Program-made: the position numbers and the translations under genes | From: Coptis chinensis | Lineage: Eukaryota > Streptophyta > Magnoliopsida > Ranunculales > Ranunculaceae | Reading direction: 5' to 3' | DNA: 64,000 bases | Assembly (NCBI GenBank): GCA_015680905.1 | Contig: CM027378.1 | Span: 89,867,501 to 89,931,500 of the forward strand | Shown: one piece after another, positions 1-11,041 of the stretch | Layout of the letters: each line of letters begins with the position of its first letter | How positions within the stretch are numbered: position 1 is the first letter of the stretch | The notes under the pieces: generated by a model | What the model was told of the DNA's origin: nothing | Databases searched by the model: none | Seen by the model: only the letters and a program-made list of their open reading frames with translations

Positions 1-288
1 TGTTATTTTAATTGAAAATATTTAACAAAGATCGAGTTGGACAATTATGGTATGTGTATTTATAGTGAAAGTATGAAACAGGGCCGGTTAGGGCTTGGTT
101 GGGGCTTAGTTAGGGTCGGGCCTATGTTTTAGAATCTTAGCCCTAGCAAATACTAGAAGGCATTAGGGAGGGCAGTAGGCCGCCTAACCCTAAACTCTGT
201 GAGGGCTTTAGTTGTGAGGGCTTTTATAGGGCTTAGGGTCGAGGTCGGTCGGGGGGTTAGGGTCGTTAGGGCCAAATTCCCACCCCTA
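1..288. mobile_element. Probable hAT-like element, right end only
   Basis: This stretch does not match the corresponding part of the other two LTR copies (near 5,420-5,702 and 18,600-18,890), whereas from 289 onward the copies align. It ends in CCACCCCTA, whose reverse complement begins TAGGGGTGGGAATT, a pattern common at hAT termini. The next 8 bases, GTAAGGTT, occur at the matching site of the uninterrupted LTR (5,703-5,710), as expected for a target site. It is rich in TTAGGG/GGGCTTAG-type words. The left end lies outside the window, so the target duplication cannot be confirmed. Confidence 0.4.
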
Positions 289-384
289 GTAAGGTTTGTG
301 GATCGAACCGACTTGACAAAAGGAGAGTTTCGATTTGGTGGGGTAGTGGTGGAGGAGGTTCTTTGACTTGGATGGAAGATGATC

Positions 385-600
385 GGTTTGGGCCTTGGTA
401 GAACCAATCGATTACTTAGGCGGTTTCGGTTTTGGGCCTTAGCTTTAAATTGTTGGGCCAGACCGGTTTTGATATTAGTTAGTGGGTTGGGCCATTTTCT
501 ATTTGTTTAGTTTGGGCCAATTTAATTAAAAGTTTTTGGGCCGGTTTCAGTTCAATTTTTGGATAGAACCACTTAACTATTTTGGGCGGTTTAATAATAG
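385..600 (+). promoter_or_regulatory. Cluster of TGGGCC/TGGGCT (site II-like) motifs in LTR
   Basis: TGGGCC or TGGGCT recurs about seven times in roughly 215 bp. The same cluster is present in the other LTR copies (5,818-6,125 and 19,020-19,390). TGGGCY is the site II element bound by TCP factors in plant proteasome, ribosomal and cell-cycle promoters. Function here is inferred from motif density and conservation only. Confidence 0.35.
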
Positions 601-787
601 TGTTTGGGCACCCATTTGGATTTAAAATAGAGATCCAAATGGGTCTTTCAACATTTAGACTTTTTCGGGTTAAGGTTTGGGCAGCGATTGGGTCGAACCA
701 TTACCTTAGTCATGAACCCATGAGCTATGCACCTTTGACCTTAGCCATGAACCATGGCTATAACTATGAACCTGTTAAACATAGAAA

Positions 788-966
788 CGACAATTTGACT
801 TTGACAATGATGTGTTGACTTTGACTTTGACCATGAGGCGTTGACTTTGACTGTTGACCATTAACTGTTGACTTTGACCATTGAACGTTGACAATTGACT
901 TTGACCGTTATCCGTTGACTTTGACCATTGACTGTTGACTTTGACCGTTGAATGTTGACTTTTTCT
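788..966 (+). promoter_or_regulatory. TTGAC (W-box core) array in 5' LTR
   Basis: About 19 copies of TTGAC lie in ~175 bp, mostly as TTGACTTTGACC or CGTTGACTTTGAC units. The W-box bound by WRKY factors is TTGACC/T. The array recurs at the same place in the other two LTRs of this family, so it belongs to the element. Whether it drives transcription is inference. Confidence 0.5.
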
Positions 967-2797
967 AGTTTTTTTTATATTTAAGAATATGGACAAATAT
1001 AGTAATAAAATATTGTCAAAAATTATATAATGTTGTTTGTCATTATCTAATTAAGATTTGACGTGAGTAGTGTGTAAAACATATATATATTGGGCTTTGA
1101 TTAGGGATTTGATTGCTTGGCAATTGTCTTTACATTTTATGTTATGCATTACCTTGTATGGACAAATCAAATGCCAAAATCTTTGTGGAAGCTTGTATAA
1201 ATTTGGTGGTCATTATCTAATTAAGATTTGACATTGATATTGTGACATTATATAATATGTTGGGATATATATATTAAATGCTATAGTTTTGGAGAAATAA
1301 ATGTATAGACACTCCATTATTTTATCTGTAAGATGCTAGTAGAGTATTTGTGGATATTTCCCACGGGATTGTGGCGTAGTGCAATAATATATTGGCACGT
1401 GAAAGAATGAAAGTGGTTATGAGATATAATTGAGATATTTCTAAATATTGTGGCTTAGTGCAATAAGGTATTTGACCTGCACGTGATATAGTGGAATTAT
1501 TATGAGTTATAGATGTATGACATTTGAATAAATTACGTAACGAAAATCCTAGTTACTAGCTACCACAACTCATGTGATTTGCCCCACGTGTGGGTATGCA
1601 ATTTGATTGGCCCTTCCGGGTTTTTAGTGAATCTGAATGGCCTTCGGGTAAAGTAATATGATTGGCCCTTTTGGCGTTTGAAGAAAATTTGAATGGCCCT
1701 TTGGCGATAGCCGAATAGTGGCTTAATTATTCCGTTAAGCAAAATAGAGCGAGACGCTAGCGATATTTTATGCGAATAGTGGATTTCTTACATAATGGCT
1801 TTCGTGTGAGGGGTTACGGTGTCGCGGCATCCCATTTCGGGAGGTAGTTACACGCACGGAGTGGTTCATTATGTAAGGGGAGGCATGTGGATGTACATGT
1901 TCGGCGTTGGGAAGCGATTGTGGTAGCCAGGGAAACTAGGTAAGACATAGATACGACGTGAATTTTAGGGACACACAAAGAAAGGCTTAATTAATATAAT
2001 TATGGTAATGTGTTGGTTAATGATGTATCTTTAGATAGATAATTGTATATGGTTTTGCAGAAGGGTGGGCCAAACTAATTACTCGTGCAGAGATGACCCA
2101 CTCTGTAATTGAGCATGAAATGCGGTACGTATATAATATGCTTGGTTGGTTATTTGTTTAGTTTGAACCTAAGGCGCCTCGATAGAGGAACTACATGCCT
2201 TATTTATTATGAGTATAGTTTGTTGTGTGGTTGTGGGAAGTTAAGGCGCCTCGATAGAGAAACTACCTGCCTTAATTATTGTACTTAAGGATGTTGTAGT
2301 AGTTGTTAGAAGTTAAAACCTCTCGGTGGAGGAACTAACGCCTTTATAGATTCGCGTATGTATATGTATAAATATATGTTGTATTTTATAGCTACTCACA
2401 CCAGCATTTTTATAATGCTGACCTGATTTGCATGTTTGCTTATCGGGTGTGTTCATTAAATGAACATAGTTGATAAGTCTTGACAGGTTTAGTATGGAAG
2501 AAGATTGGTTGCTGCTCGTGGTTTGCGTTGGCGTCGCCTTTCTAGATAGGGTTTGTTTTCCTTTGAGGTGATATAGATTTTCAGTTGAGATAAGGTTATT
2601 TGCATTTTCATTTGTTAATTTTTGTAATGAAGAGGACTTTTGTTAATTTGAAATTTTTATTTGTTTTTAAATTATCCGCATATTTAAACTGTTTATGGGT
2701 TTTTTGGAAGTGGAGAGTGGGTCACACCTCGGAGATCGAAGAGTCGGGAACAAATAATGTTTTTCCGAATTCTGTCGAAATTTGGGGTGTGACAGTT

Positions 2798-2809
2798 TGG
2801 TATCAGAGC
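2798..2809 (+). other. Primer-binding site (initiator tRNA-Met type)
   Basis: TGGTATCAGAGC begins three bases after the LTR terminal CA. This is the standard plant tRNA-iMet 3'-end complement and fixes the LTR boundary and the plus orientation. Confidence 0.9.
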
Positions 2810-4642
2810 ATTTGGTTAGTTTAGACTTAGGTGAGTCTAAGTGATTCTCGGATCGTGGTTTATGGGTAGGGTTTAAGAAGTAATATTTTCAAAACTATTT
2901 CCGCTAGTTGTTTTATTTTTACAAAGAAAATGAAAGAGATACAGAAATAAAGAGAGTTAATATTTTTCGTGATTTGTTTATATGTGTAATGTGTATATTT
3001 ATATTAGTTACTCCTGTGGAGTACATATGAAATGCTTTTATTTTTCCTTATCATATGAGGAATGGTTATATGTGTAATATGTTAATTATTAACGGATTTG
3101 ATCAAAATGATGTGTGCTGCTATAATGTTGTTGTGTTGTTGGTGATCATTTTCACATGGATTATGAGTTAAGTACGACCACATGTATGTGAACTTTGTAT
3201 TTGAGTGTTATGTTATTGTTCAAGAAGCAAGGAGATAATTTTATCTATATTGAATGAGCTGCTTTAACTGATGACTTTGTGACGTACTGAGTAAGGAACT
3301 AATTGCCTCGATGTGGGAGGAACTATCTCGCCTCACTCGTACACTTTAATGGATGAATAGTATTTTGAAGTATAAGAGATTAATTTGTTAGAGGTGATTA
3401 GTTAGAAATAGACCGAATAATAAATAAAATATACGTGCATTCTTTTTGAGATGTGTATACTTGCGTATATACGTGTATTCTTTTTGAGATGTGTATACTT
3501 GTGTATACACGTTTTTATATTATTGTATATAGAAGAACTATTACTGTGCGTATGTGATGATTAATATTGTTTTACCAAGAAAACATGCATGTGTAGGTTG
3601 TTTTCTTAAGGTCACGTTATTAATGATTAATTAAAATAATGGTGATAATTGTTATTTTTAAAATATATTGGAATTTATGTAGAGGATGTCTTAATATAAT
3701 GATGATCGTATTTCAACAACAAACGGATTTTTATTTTGTCTTATAAGTGTGTTTCGTGCCTATAAATTATGACATGATAGATTATTATTGTTACATTCGT
3801 TTCACATTGATTTTTGTATATTCGAGTATTCTTAAAACATATGTACCTTGATTTATGGTTCGTAAATATTACTGTGAGAATATAACTTGTTATGGGTGAT
3901 ATATTAGAAGTGAGTTTATATTATCCTAATTTTTTTAAAATTCGTGTTATACGGTAGGGAGTCTTATGTTAATTGTCATTGTATATGGAGATTAATTTTT
4001 TTCAATCTTTTCACCGTTTAAAATAATTAGTAATAATAATAATAGCAATGAGCGTCGAGTATTTATTCTTAATTGTTTTGTTTCAGTCTATATGATTTTG
4101 ATAGATGAATATGAAAAATTATTTTTGGATACGTGCTATATTTGATCCAGTTGCAAGCATGAATTAGGATTCAAGGGTTGTTTTAAATTTAATATTTTTG
4201 ATAGCATGACTATAGTAAATATAAAGTTTTATTGTAGTATCAATGACATGAGTGATTTTTTATTTTGAGTGTATTAAGGCACAAATTTTCTTTTATGCAT
4301 GATAATAAAAGACTCCATAATGTTTTATGCAGGGATGAACTTACCCTGTATTATTGATTAGTTACGTAGAATATTATTTTTTTCGTAGAGACTGCTACGT
4401 GTCAAGAAATTGCATGCTAATGAGAAATAATATATTTATCTTGCGTTTAAGTGACAATAATAATGTGTTTTAATATAGACAGTTAATCTATGATAGATTT
4501 TGTAATGGCATGAGGACATATATTCTGGAATTATTCAAAATAATTAATATCAATGTTACCTTGTTTAAGTCTAATCACTGTACATTCTTGTATAGGTTCT
4601 AAGTTAATAACCAACGTTATTTGTTCGTATAGTTTTACTTTC
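2810..4642 (+). other. Non-coding interior of the long-LTR element
   Basis: AT-rich sequence with stops in all frames and no recognisable gag, protease, RT or integrase motif. It holds a tandem duplication at 3,434-3,508. The lack of coding sequence makes the element dependent on proteins supplied in trans (inference). Confidence 0.6.
3434..3508 (+). repeat. Tandem duplication, ~38-bp unit
   Basis: Two adjacent units each contain ATTCTTTTTGAGATGTGTAT followed by a GTATA-rich palindromic tail. The same core, with one T fewer, lies directly before the 3' LTR (4,659-4,679). Confidence 0.7.
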
Positions 4643-4679
4643 GAATCTCGGGACGAGATTCTTTTGAGATGTGTATAGC
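4643..4679 (+). other. Hairpin and polypurine-tract region before 3' LTR
   Basis: GAATCTCG (4,643-4,650), loop GGA, CGAGATTC (4,654-4,661) form a perfect 8-bp stem. CTTTTGAGATGTGTATAGC follows and abuts the LTR start TGTAACG at 4,680. Related boxes precede the 3' LTR of many plant chromoviruses. The purine tract itself is weak. Confidence 0.5.
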
Positions 4680-7600
4680 TGTAACGCCCGTATTTAAAAT
4701 ACGTAATTATTAATTAATTAAATTATTTATATAAAATCTGTTGGATTGGATTTGGGGATACGCGGGCCTGATTTCTGGGCCCGAGTCTGTGTTGGGCTTG
4801 GGTTTCAAACCCAAGTATATAATCACATTGTTTTAGAGAATAGGGTTTTAAGAGAATAAAAAAATAATAAAATGGAGGCAGAGCTAGAAACTCGTTTGCT
4901 GGAGGGTGGAGCGCGACGATTCGGACTAGGAGGATTCGTGGAGCTTGGGATTAAGGTGAGTAGATAGTTTTTCTATTTCACGGAATCCAGAGTTTTACTG
5001 GTATGCAGACAAAATTCTACTGTCAAATGTTTCCGTTCATTTTCCTGTTTTATTTGACGTCGTGTATGTCGTGTTGTAAAAACTTGTTAAAGTGTAGTAG
5101 TATTGAAACTTTGAAATCGACATTTAACTGTCGAAGTTTGATTGGGCTATTAATGGCGTCGTCGCGAGCCCAAGATAAGGGAATGGTGCTGCCATACTGC
5201 CTTATTGTTTTTTTTAACTTTTTATGTTGCGGTGGGTTTGAATTGGTGGTCGGACTGTTGGGATGGGTTGTAGGTGAGGGCGTGCTGGGAATTTGGGTGG
5301 ACTATTGAAGCTATGAACAGGCGTTCATGGAGGTGCCAGCCCCATCAATCGTACTGCCCTTTAATTATGTTGTTTTGTTTTTGTGGGTTAGGTTGTTGGT
5401 TAGTGGGATTACGATTGGTGGTGGTTGGAGGTTGTCATGGGTGCTGTCGAAGCTTTTAGAGGGCGTTAATGTCGGCATTAAGAAGAATCGCCAGTAAAAG
5501 TATGTGACTGTGATTGTTGTTTTTTTGTGTTGATTGAAGGTTGGGGTAGAAAGGGGTTGAGGTTTGGGTATTGATGTTTGTATGAGTGCTGTCGGGGGTG
5601 TGGTTGGGAGCTTGGAGAAGCCATTAATGGCGGCGAAAATCAAATCTAATGTTGAGGAAGATGGGGGATCAAATGATTAGAGTTTTTGGTTTTATTAAAG
5701 TTGTAAGGTTTGTGGTTAGGAGTCGAACTGACTTGACAAAGAGGAGAGTTGGTGGCCGGCGAGATTTAGTGGCTGGTGGTTGAGGAGGTTGCTGTAGCTG
5801 ATGGAGAAGATGATCGGTTTGGGCCTTGGGCCGAACCAATCAGTTACTTAGGCCGGTTTCGGTGTTGGGCCTTAGCTTTAAATTGTTGGGCCAGACCGGT
5901 TTTGATATTAGTTAGTGGGTTGGGCCATTTTCTATTTGTTTAGTTTGGGCAAGTTTAATTTAAAGTTTTTGGGCCGGTTTCAGTTCAATATTTGGACAGA
6001 ACCACTTAACTATTTTGGGCCAGTTTCTAATATTGTTTGGGGCCAGCCCATTGGATTTAAAATAGAGATCCAAATGGGTCTTTCAACATTTAGACTTTCG
6101 GGTTCTAAAGTTTGGGCTTGGCCAATTGGGTCCGAACCATTACTTTAGTCATGAACCCATGAGCCATGCACCTTTGACCTTAGCCATGAACCATGGCTAT
6201 AACTATGAACTTGTTGAACATAGAAACGACAGTTTGACTTTGACAATGATGTGTTGACTTTGACTTTGACCATGAGGAGTTGACTTTGACCATTGACTTT
6301 GACCGTTGACTGTTGACCATTGACTTTGATCGTTAACCATTAACCGTTGACTTTGACCATTGACCGTGGAATGTTGACTTTTTCCAATTTTTCTCATATT
6401 TAAGAATATGGATAAATATAGTAATAAAATATTATCGAAAATTATATAACGTTGTTTGTCATTATCTAATTAAGATTTGGCGTGAGTAGTGTGTAAAACA
6501 TATATATATTGGGCTTTGATTATGGACTGTGGACTGCTTAATTGTGCTACATTATATGTTGTACCTTGTATGGACAAATCAAATGCCAAAATGCTGTGGA
6601 AGCTTGTATAAATTTGGTGGTCATTATCTAATTAAGATTTGACGTTGATATTGTAACATTATATAATATGTTGGGATATATATATTAAATGCTATAGTTT
6701 TGGAGAAATAAATGTATAGACACTCCATTATTTTATCTGTAAGATGCTAGTAGAGTATTTGTGGATATTTCCCACGGGATTGTGGCGTAGTGCAATAATA
6801 TATTGGCACGTGAAAGAATGAAAGTGGTTATGAGATATAATTGAGATATTTCTAAATATTGTGGCTTAGTGTAATAAGGTATTTGACCTGCACGTGATAT
6901 AGTGGAATTATTACTAGTCATAGATGTATGACATTTGAATAAATTACGTAACGAAAATCCTAGAACCTAGCTACCACAACTCATGTGATTTGCCCTGTGT
7001 GGGCGTGTGCAATTTGATTGGCCCTTTCCGGGCGTTTGATTGAATCTGAATGGCCCCGGTAAATAATGTGATTGGCCCTTTTGGCGTTTCAAGTAAAATT
7101 TGAATGGCCCTACGGCGGCGAGAATAATAGTGGCTTAATTATTCCGTTCGCAAAAAATAGAAGCGAGCCGCATAATATTTTATGCGAATAGTGGCGATCT
7201 TACATAATGGCTTTTCGTGTGAGGGTTACGGTGTCGCGGCATCCCATTTCGGGGTAGTTGGTTACGCACGGAGTGGTTCATTATGTAAGGGGAGGCATGT
7301 GGATGTACATGTTCGGCGTTGGGAAGCGATTGTGGTAGCCAGGGAAACTAGGTAAGACATAGATACGACGTGAATTTTAGGGACACACAAAGAAAGGCTT
7401 AATTAATATAATTATGGTAATGTGTTGGTTAATGATGTATCTTTAGATAGATAATTTTATATGGTTTTGCAGAAGGGTGGGTCAAACTAATTACTCGTGC
7501 AGAGACGACCCACTCTGTAATTGAGCATGAAATGCGGTATGTATATAATATGCTTGGTTGGTTATTTGTTTAGTTCGAACCTAAGGCGCCTTGATAGAGG

Positions 7601-8203
7601 AACTACATGCCTTATTTATTATGAGTATAGTTTGTTGTGTGGTTGTGGGAAGTTAAGGCGCCTCGATAGAGGAACTACCTGCCTTAATTATTGTACTTAA
7701 GGATGTTGTAGTAGTTGTTAGAAGTTAAGGCACCTCGGTGGAGGAACTAACTGCCTTATGGATTGCGTATGTATATGTATAAATATATGTTGTATTTTAG
7801 AGCTACTCACACACCATTTTATAATCTTCGACCGATTTGCATGTTTGCTTATCGGGTGTGTTCATTAAATGAACATAGTTGATAAGTCTTGACAGGTTTA
7901 GTGTGGAAGAAGATTGATTGCTGCTCGTGGTTTGCGTTAGCGTCGCCTTTCTAGATAGGCTTTGTTTTCCTTTGAGGTGATATAGATTTTCAGTTGAGAT
8001 AAGGTTATTTGCATTTTCATTTGTTAATTTTTGTAATGAAGAGGACTTTTGTTAATTTGAAATTTTTATTGGTTTTTAAATTATCCGCATATTTAAACTG
8101 TTTATGGGTTTTTTGGAAGTGGAGAGTGGGTCACACCTCGGAGATCGAAGAGTCGGGAACAAATAATGTTTTTCCGAATTCTGTCGAAATTCGGGGTGTG
8201 ATA
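4680..8203 (+). repeat. 3' LTR, long-LTR gypsy family (3,524 bp)
   Basis: Starts TGTAACGCCCG, like the solo copy at 17,920, and ends GTGTGATA (final CA mutated to TA). It contains a TGGGCC cluster, a TTGAC array (6,233-6,385) and repeated 'gaggaactac...gcctta' blocks near 7,580-7,760. No ORF in it looks real. Tat-element codons resume at 8,204, so the expected target duplication is GTATT (8,204-8,208). Its partner lies left of the window. Confidence 0.85.
6233..6385 (+). promoter_or_regulatory. TTGAC (W-box core) array in 3' LTR
   Basis: About 16 TTGAC cores in ~150 bp, aligned with the array at 788-966 but with different unit losses, so array length varies between copies of the same LTR. 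Confidence 0.5.
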
Positions 8204-9855
8204 GTATTCTTTTGCAATCTGGCGAACAACTAGTTGCGAGTCACTAAAGACCTAAAGCTCCTTGACACCGAGCTGCATTGCCATGTGAAGTCCCATTATT
8301 AACGCTTCGTACTCGGCTTCATTGTTAGAGTTCGCGAAGTCAATGCGGACTGATTTCTCGACTATGGCTCCCTCTGGGGATGCTAAGACGACGCTGACCA
8401 CACTTCCTCCAGGATTACTAGAATCGTTGACAAAAAGAGACCATCCTGATTTGGTGGCTTCTTTTGTGGGCACGACCTCTGCTTCTGGTTCCCAATTTGG
8501 GTCATCGTCAGGGAAATCTGCTAGGAAATCAGCCATAACCTGTCCTTTCTGTGAAGTGCGAGGGACGAACTCCATGTGATGCTCTCCGAGCTCTTCGGCC
8601 CATACTGCCATGCAAGTTGTCTTGTTTTCTTTGTGAATAATTTTCTTCAAAGGTAGGTCGGTGAGAATCTTGATTGGATGTGCTTTAAAATAGGGCCTAA
8701 ATTTTCTTGCCGAGTATAACAATGTGTGTACTACTCTTTCAATATTATTCTCAGCTGGAGTGAGCGTTTTACTTGTAAAGTAGATCGGCTTCTCGGAGTT
8801 GTTTTCTTCTTTGAAAAGAACCAAGCTAATGGCAAAGTCTGATACCGCCAAATATAGCTCCAGTGTTTCACCATCCCTAGGATTGGCCAGGACGGGGGGT
8901 GTAGTCAAATACTCTTTGAGGGTGGAGAACGCTTGGTGGCACTGGTAGTTCCACAAAAATTGCTCACCCTTTTTGAGAAGTTGCAAGAAAGGTCGGCACT
9001 TGTCTGATGCCCTTGATATAAATCGATTAAGTGCTGCGACCATTCCAGATAACTTATGGATTTGCTTCTTTGTCTGGGGATCAGGCATGTCCAAGAACAC
9101 TCGGATTTGGTCTGGATTAGCTTCAATCCCTCTTTGTGATACTTGGTATCCAAGGAACTTCCCGGAGGATGCTCCAAAGAGACACTTCTCAAGATTAAGC
9201 TTCATTCAAGTTTGGCGTAACTTGGAGAATGCTTTCTCGAGATGAGTGAGGTGGTCCTCCGCTTTCTTGCTTTTGACGACCATGTCATCAATGTATACTT
9301 CCATGGTGTCACCTAACATGTCCTGGAACATGTCGGTGACGACGCCGGTATGGTATACCGCTCTTAAGTCCAAAGGGGAGGACGTTGTAACAATAGATTC
9401 CTTGTTCTGTGATGAATGATGTTTTTTCTTGATCCTCTTCAGCGAGTGGGATTTGGTTGTATCCACTATACGCGTCCATGAAAGAGAGGAGCTCATGGCC
9501 ACACGTTTGATCGACAAGTCGGTCTATGCAAGGTAGGGGGAAGCTATCCTTTGGCGTTTCTTGATTAACGTTCGTGAAGTCGACGCAAAGATGAACTGTG
9601 CCTTTCTTTTTTGGAACTGCGACGATGTTAGCGATCCAGTCTGGATAGTCTACTTTTCTAATGAACCCGACTTGCTTAAGTTTTTCGACTTCATCATTGA
9701 TGGCTTTCTAGAATCGCAGAGAGAGTCGTCTAGGTCATTGGCGAACTGGTCTGGCATTAGGGTTCACATTTAGTCTATGACACGCAACATTAGGATCTAT
9801 TCCCGGCACATCGACATACGACCAAGCGAAAACATCTTTATTCATGGCCAAAAAG
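8204..9855 (-). pseudogene. Tat pol: reverse transcriptase, RNase H and second (archaeal-type) RNase H, truncated
   Basis: The RT domain begins near 9,855 with a DVFAWS...PGIDP motif and carries the catalytic YIDD box (about 9,290). It continues through MKLNLEKC..FG, the usual fingers-to-connection region, into a first RNase H with an AVSDFAISLVL core. A separate domain follows, starting near residue 255 of the 8,252-9,205 segment (WSLFVNDSSN and NNEAEYEALI), which matches the archaeal-like RNase H of Tat elements. Beyond an in-frame TAG, the VFSDSQLVVRQI motif with the third catalytic Asp is still readable to 8,204, where the long-LTR element interrupts it. Frameshifts near 9,206 and 9,400 and the stop show decay. 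Both domains would act in reverse transcription inside virus-like particles. Confidence 0.85.
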
Positions 9856-10103
9856 TTTACAAGCTGGGCCTTGAGTGTGGTAAAGGTTAGCCCCTACATA
9901 TACGAATTTGGGATCATCTTCGGTTCCTAGGTTCACTCGCTCTTTGTCTGCCTATTGAGATGTTGTCTTTGGTATGGATGCGTCCTCAGATGTGGATACT
10001 TTATCGATCTGAGGGAGAATGTAATTGGTCGCACGAGCTGGAGCGATATCTGTGGCGACGACAACAGGGGCTGGAATGGCTTTTGTGGTTATGACAACAA
10101 ATT
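9856..10103 (-). pseudogene. Protease-RT linker region of the Tat element
   Basis: Lies between the recognisable protease segment and the RT start, with stops in every frame. Only its position supports the call. Confidence 0.35.
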
Positions 10104-11021
10104 CTAGAGTGACCTTCGGGATTGAGATTTGTTGCGCGACACATGACGGCGCGACTTCTGATGTGCTAACTGGTGGAACAACAATGGCGGATGTGACTTC
10201 TGGGGTCTTGACTGCTGGATTGACAACAACTGATGTGAGTTCGGGGATCCGACCTGGTGGATCGACAATGACTGGATTAATTTCTGGAGTCGAAATAAAC
10301 GACTGAACCTTCTTGCTAGAGCCCCAACGTGCTGCTTTGATGTTTTGGCTCTGACCTCAGCGACCAGGTCTTTGGCCATTGTATAACTGGTAGGCTCGTT
10401 CCTTGTGTGAGCATGCAGGTCAGCGGTTTTGTTTGCAGAAAGGATTTGATTACAATGATAAGCTTCAAGTTGATTGCTTCGAAGCTCCATCATGCCTCTT
10501 GGTCCTGGGAAGCGGAGAACTTGATGCAGCGTGGATGGTATAGCTTGCATTTGGTGAATCCAGCACCGCCATAGGATATCATTATAGGACGACTTGATGT
10601 CTATAACGCTGAAGCGTGTATTGAAGCTGACTTTGTCCTCTCTAGATCCCACTGAAACTGGGAGTATGATATCGCTGATTGGGTCGGCCCTAGAGCCATT
10701 AAATCCATAAAGAGGAGCAATCGGATCTATAAAGACTGACTTAGGTAAGTTTATTTCTTGAATTGTATGATAGAACAGGATGTCGCACGAACTGCCAGGG
10801 TCTATCAGGACGCGTTTGACTATCCATTCACTGATCTTAACATGGACAATAAGTGCATCGTTGTGTGGGAGGCAAACCTTGTTGAGGTCGGCCTCGGTAA
10901 ACGTAATATCCCCTGTGTTGTGACCTGAACTTCGCGGAGCGTGTGACGCTTGCGAAGAAAAATGATATACTTCTTGAAGGGCGCCCGACACGCTGCGTTT
11001 TCTCTCTCCGGAAGATGTCAC
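10104..11021 (-). pseudogene. Tat aspartic protease region
   Basis: The 305-residue open segment has a VLIDPGSSCDILF motif near residues 71-83. This corresponds to the retropepsin active site (D-T/S-G, here D-P-G), followed by the expected hydrophobic flap region and a VIDIKSSYNDIL motif common in Tat proteases. Upstream, ITFTEADL...PHNDALIV is also typical. The C-terminal third (about residue 190 onward) is Ser/Gln-rich and probably partly out of frame. In the intact element the protease would cleave the gag-pol polyprotein. A frameshift separates it from gag. Confidence 0.75.
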
Positions 11022-11041
11022 TTAATCATCCGGGAAAGTGA

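Larger units (their letters stand above)
289..2794 (+). repeat. 5' LTR (partial), long-LTR gypsy family
   Basis: Aligns with 5,703-8,203 almost throughout, including the TTGAC array, the CACGGAGTGGTTCATTATGT block and the final GTGTGACA. The first ~1 kb of this LTR lies outside the window or is displaced by the insertion at 1-288. The right boundary is set by the terminal CA directly before the primer-binding site. Confidence 0.85.
1..8203 (+). mobile_element. Long-LTR Ty3/gypsy element with non-coding interior (LARD-like), Tekay/Del-type LTR
   Basis: Two long direct repeats (289-2,794 and 4,680-8,203) align nearly base for base over 2.5 kb and flank a 1,885-bp interior. The first repeat is followed by an initiator-tRNA-Met-type primer site. 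The LTR begins TGTAACGCCCG and ends GTGTGACA/GTGTGATA. The interior has no recognisable gag or pol. Long LTRs, a TGTAACGCCC start and a GACGAGATTC box before the 3' LTR resemble chromoviruses of the Tekay/Del group, so this looks like a large non-autonomous derivative (inference). It interrupts a minus-strand Tat element, whose codons resume at 8,204. Confidence 0.75.

Noticed and set aside
788-966. TTGAC array as a CRISPR or satellite array
   Set aside because: Units are short, irregular and without spacer-like uniqueness. The sequence is a plant LTR.
775-996. Minus-strand ORFs across the TTGAC arrays (also near 6,203-6,397 and 19,399-19,608), rich in Ser/Gln/Lys
   Set aside because: They are translations of the tandem TTGAC repeat; codon content is dictated by the repeat unit and they lack start context and homologues.
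5003-5643. Short ORFs in the 3' LTR of the long-LTR element
   Set aside because: Not conserved as frames in the solo LTR, and no motif.
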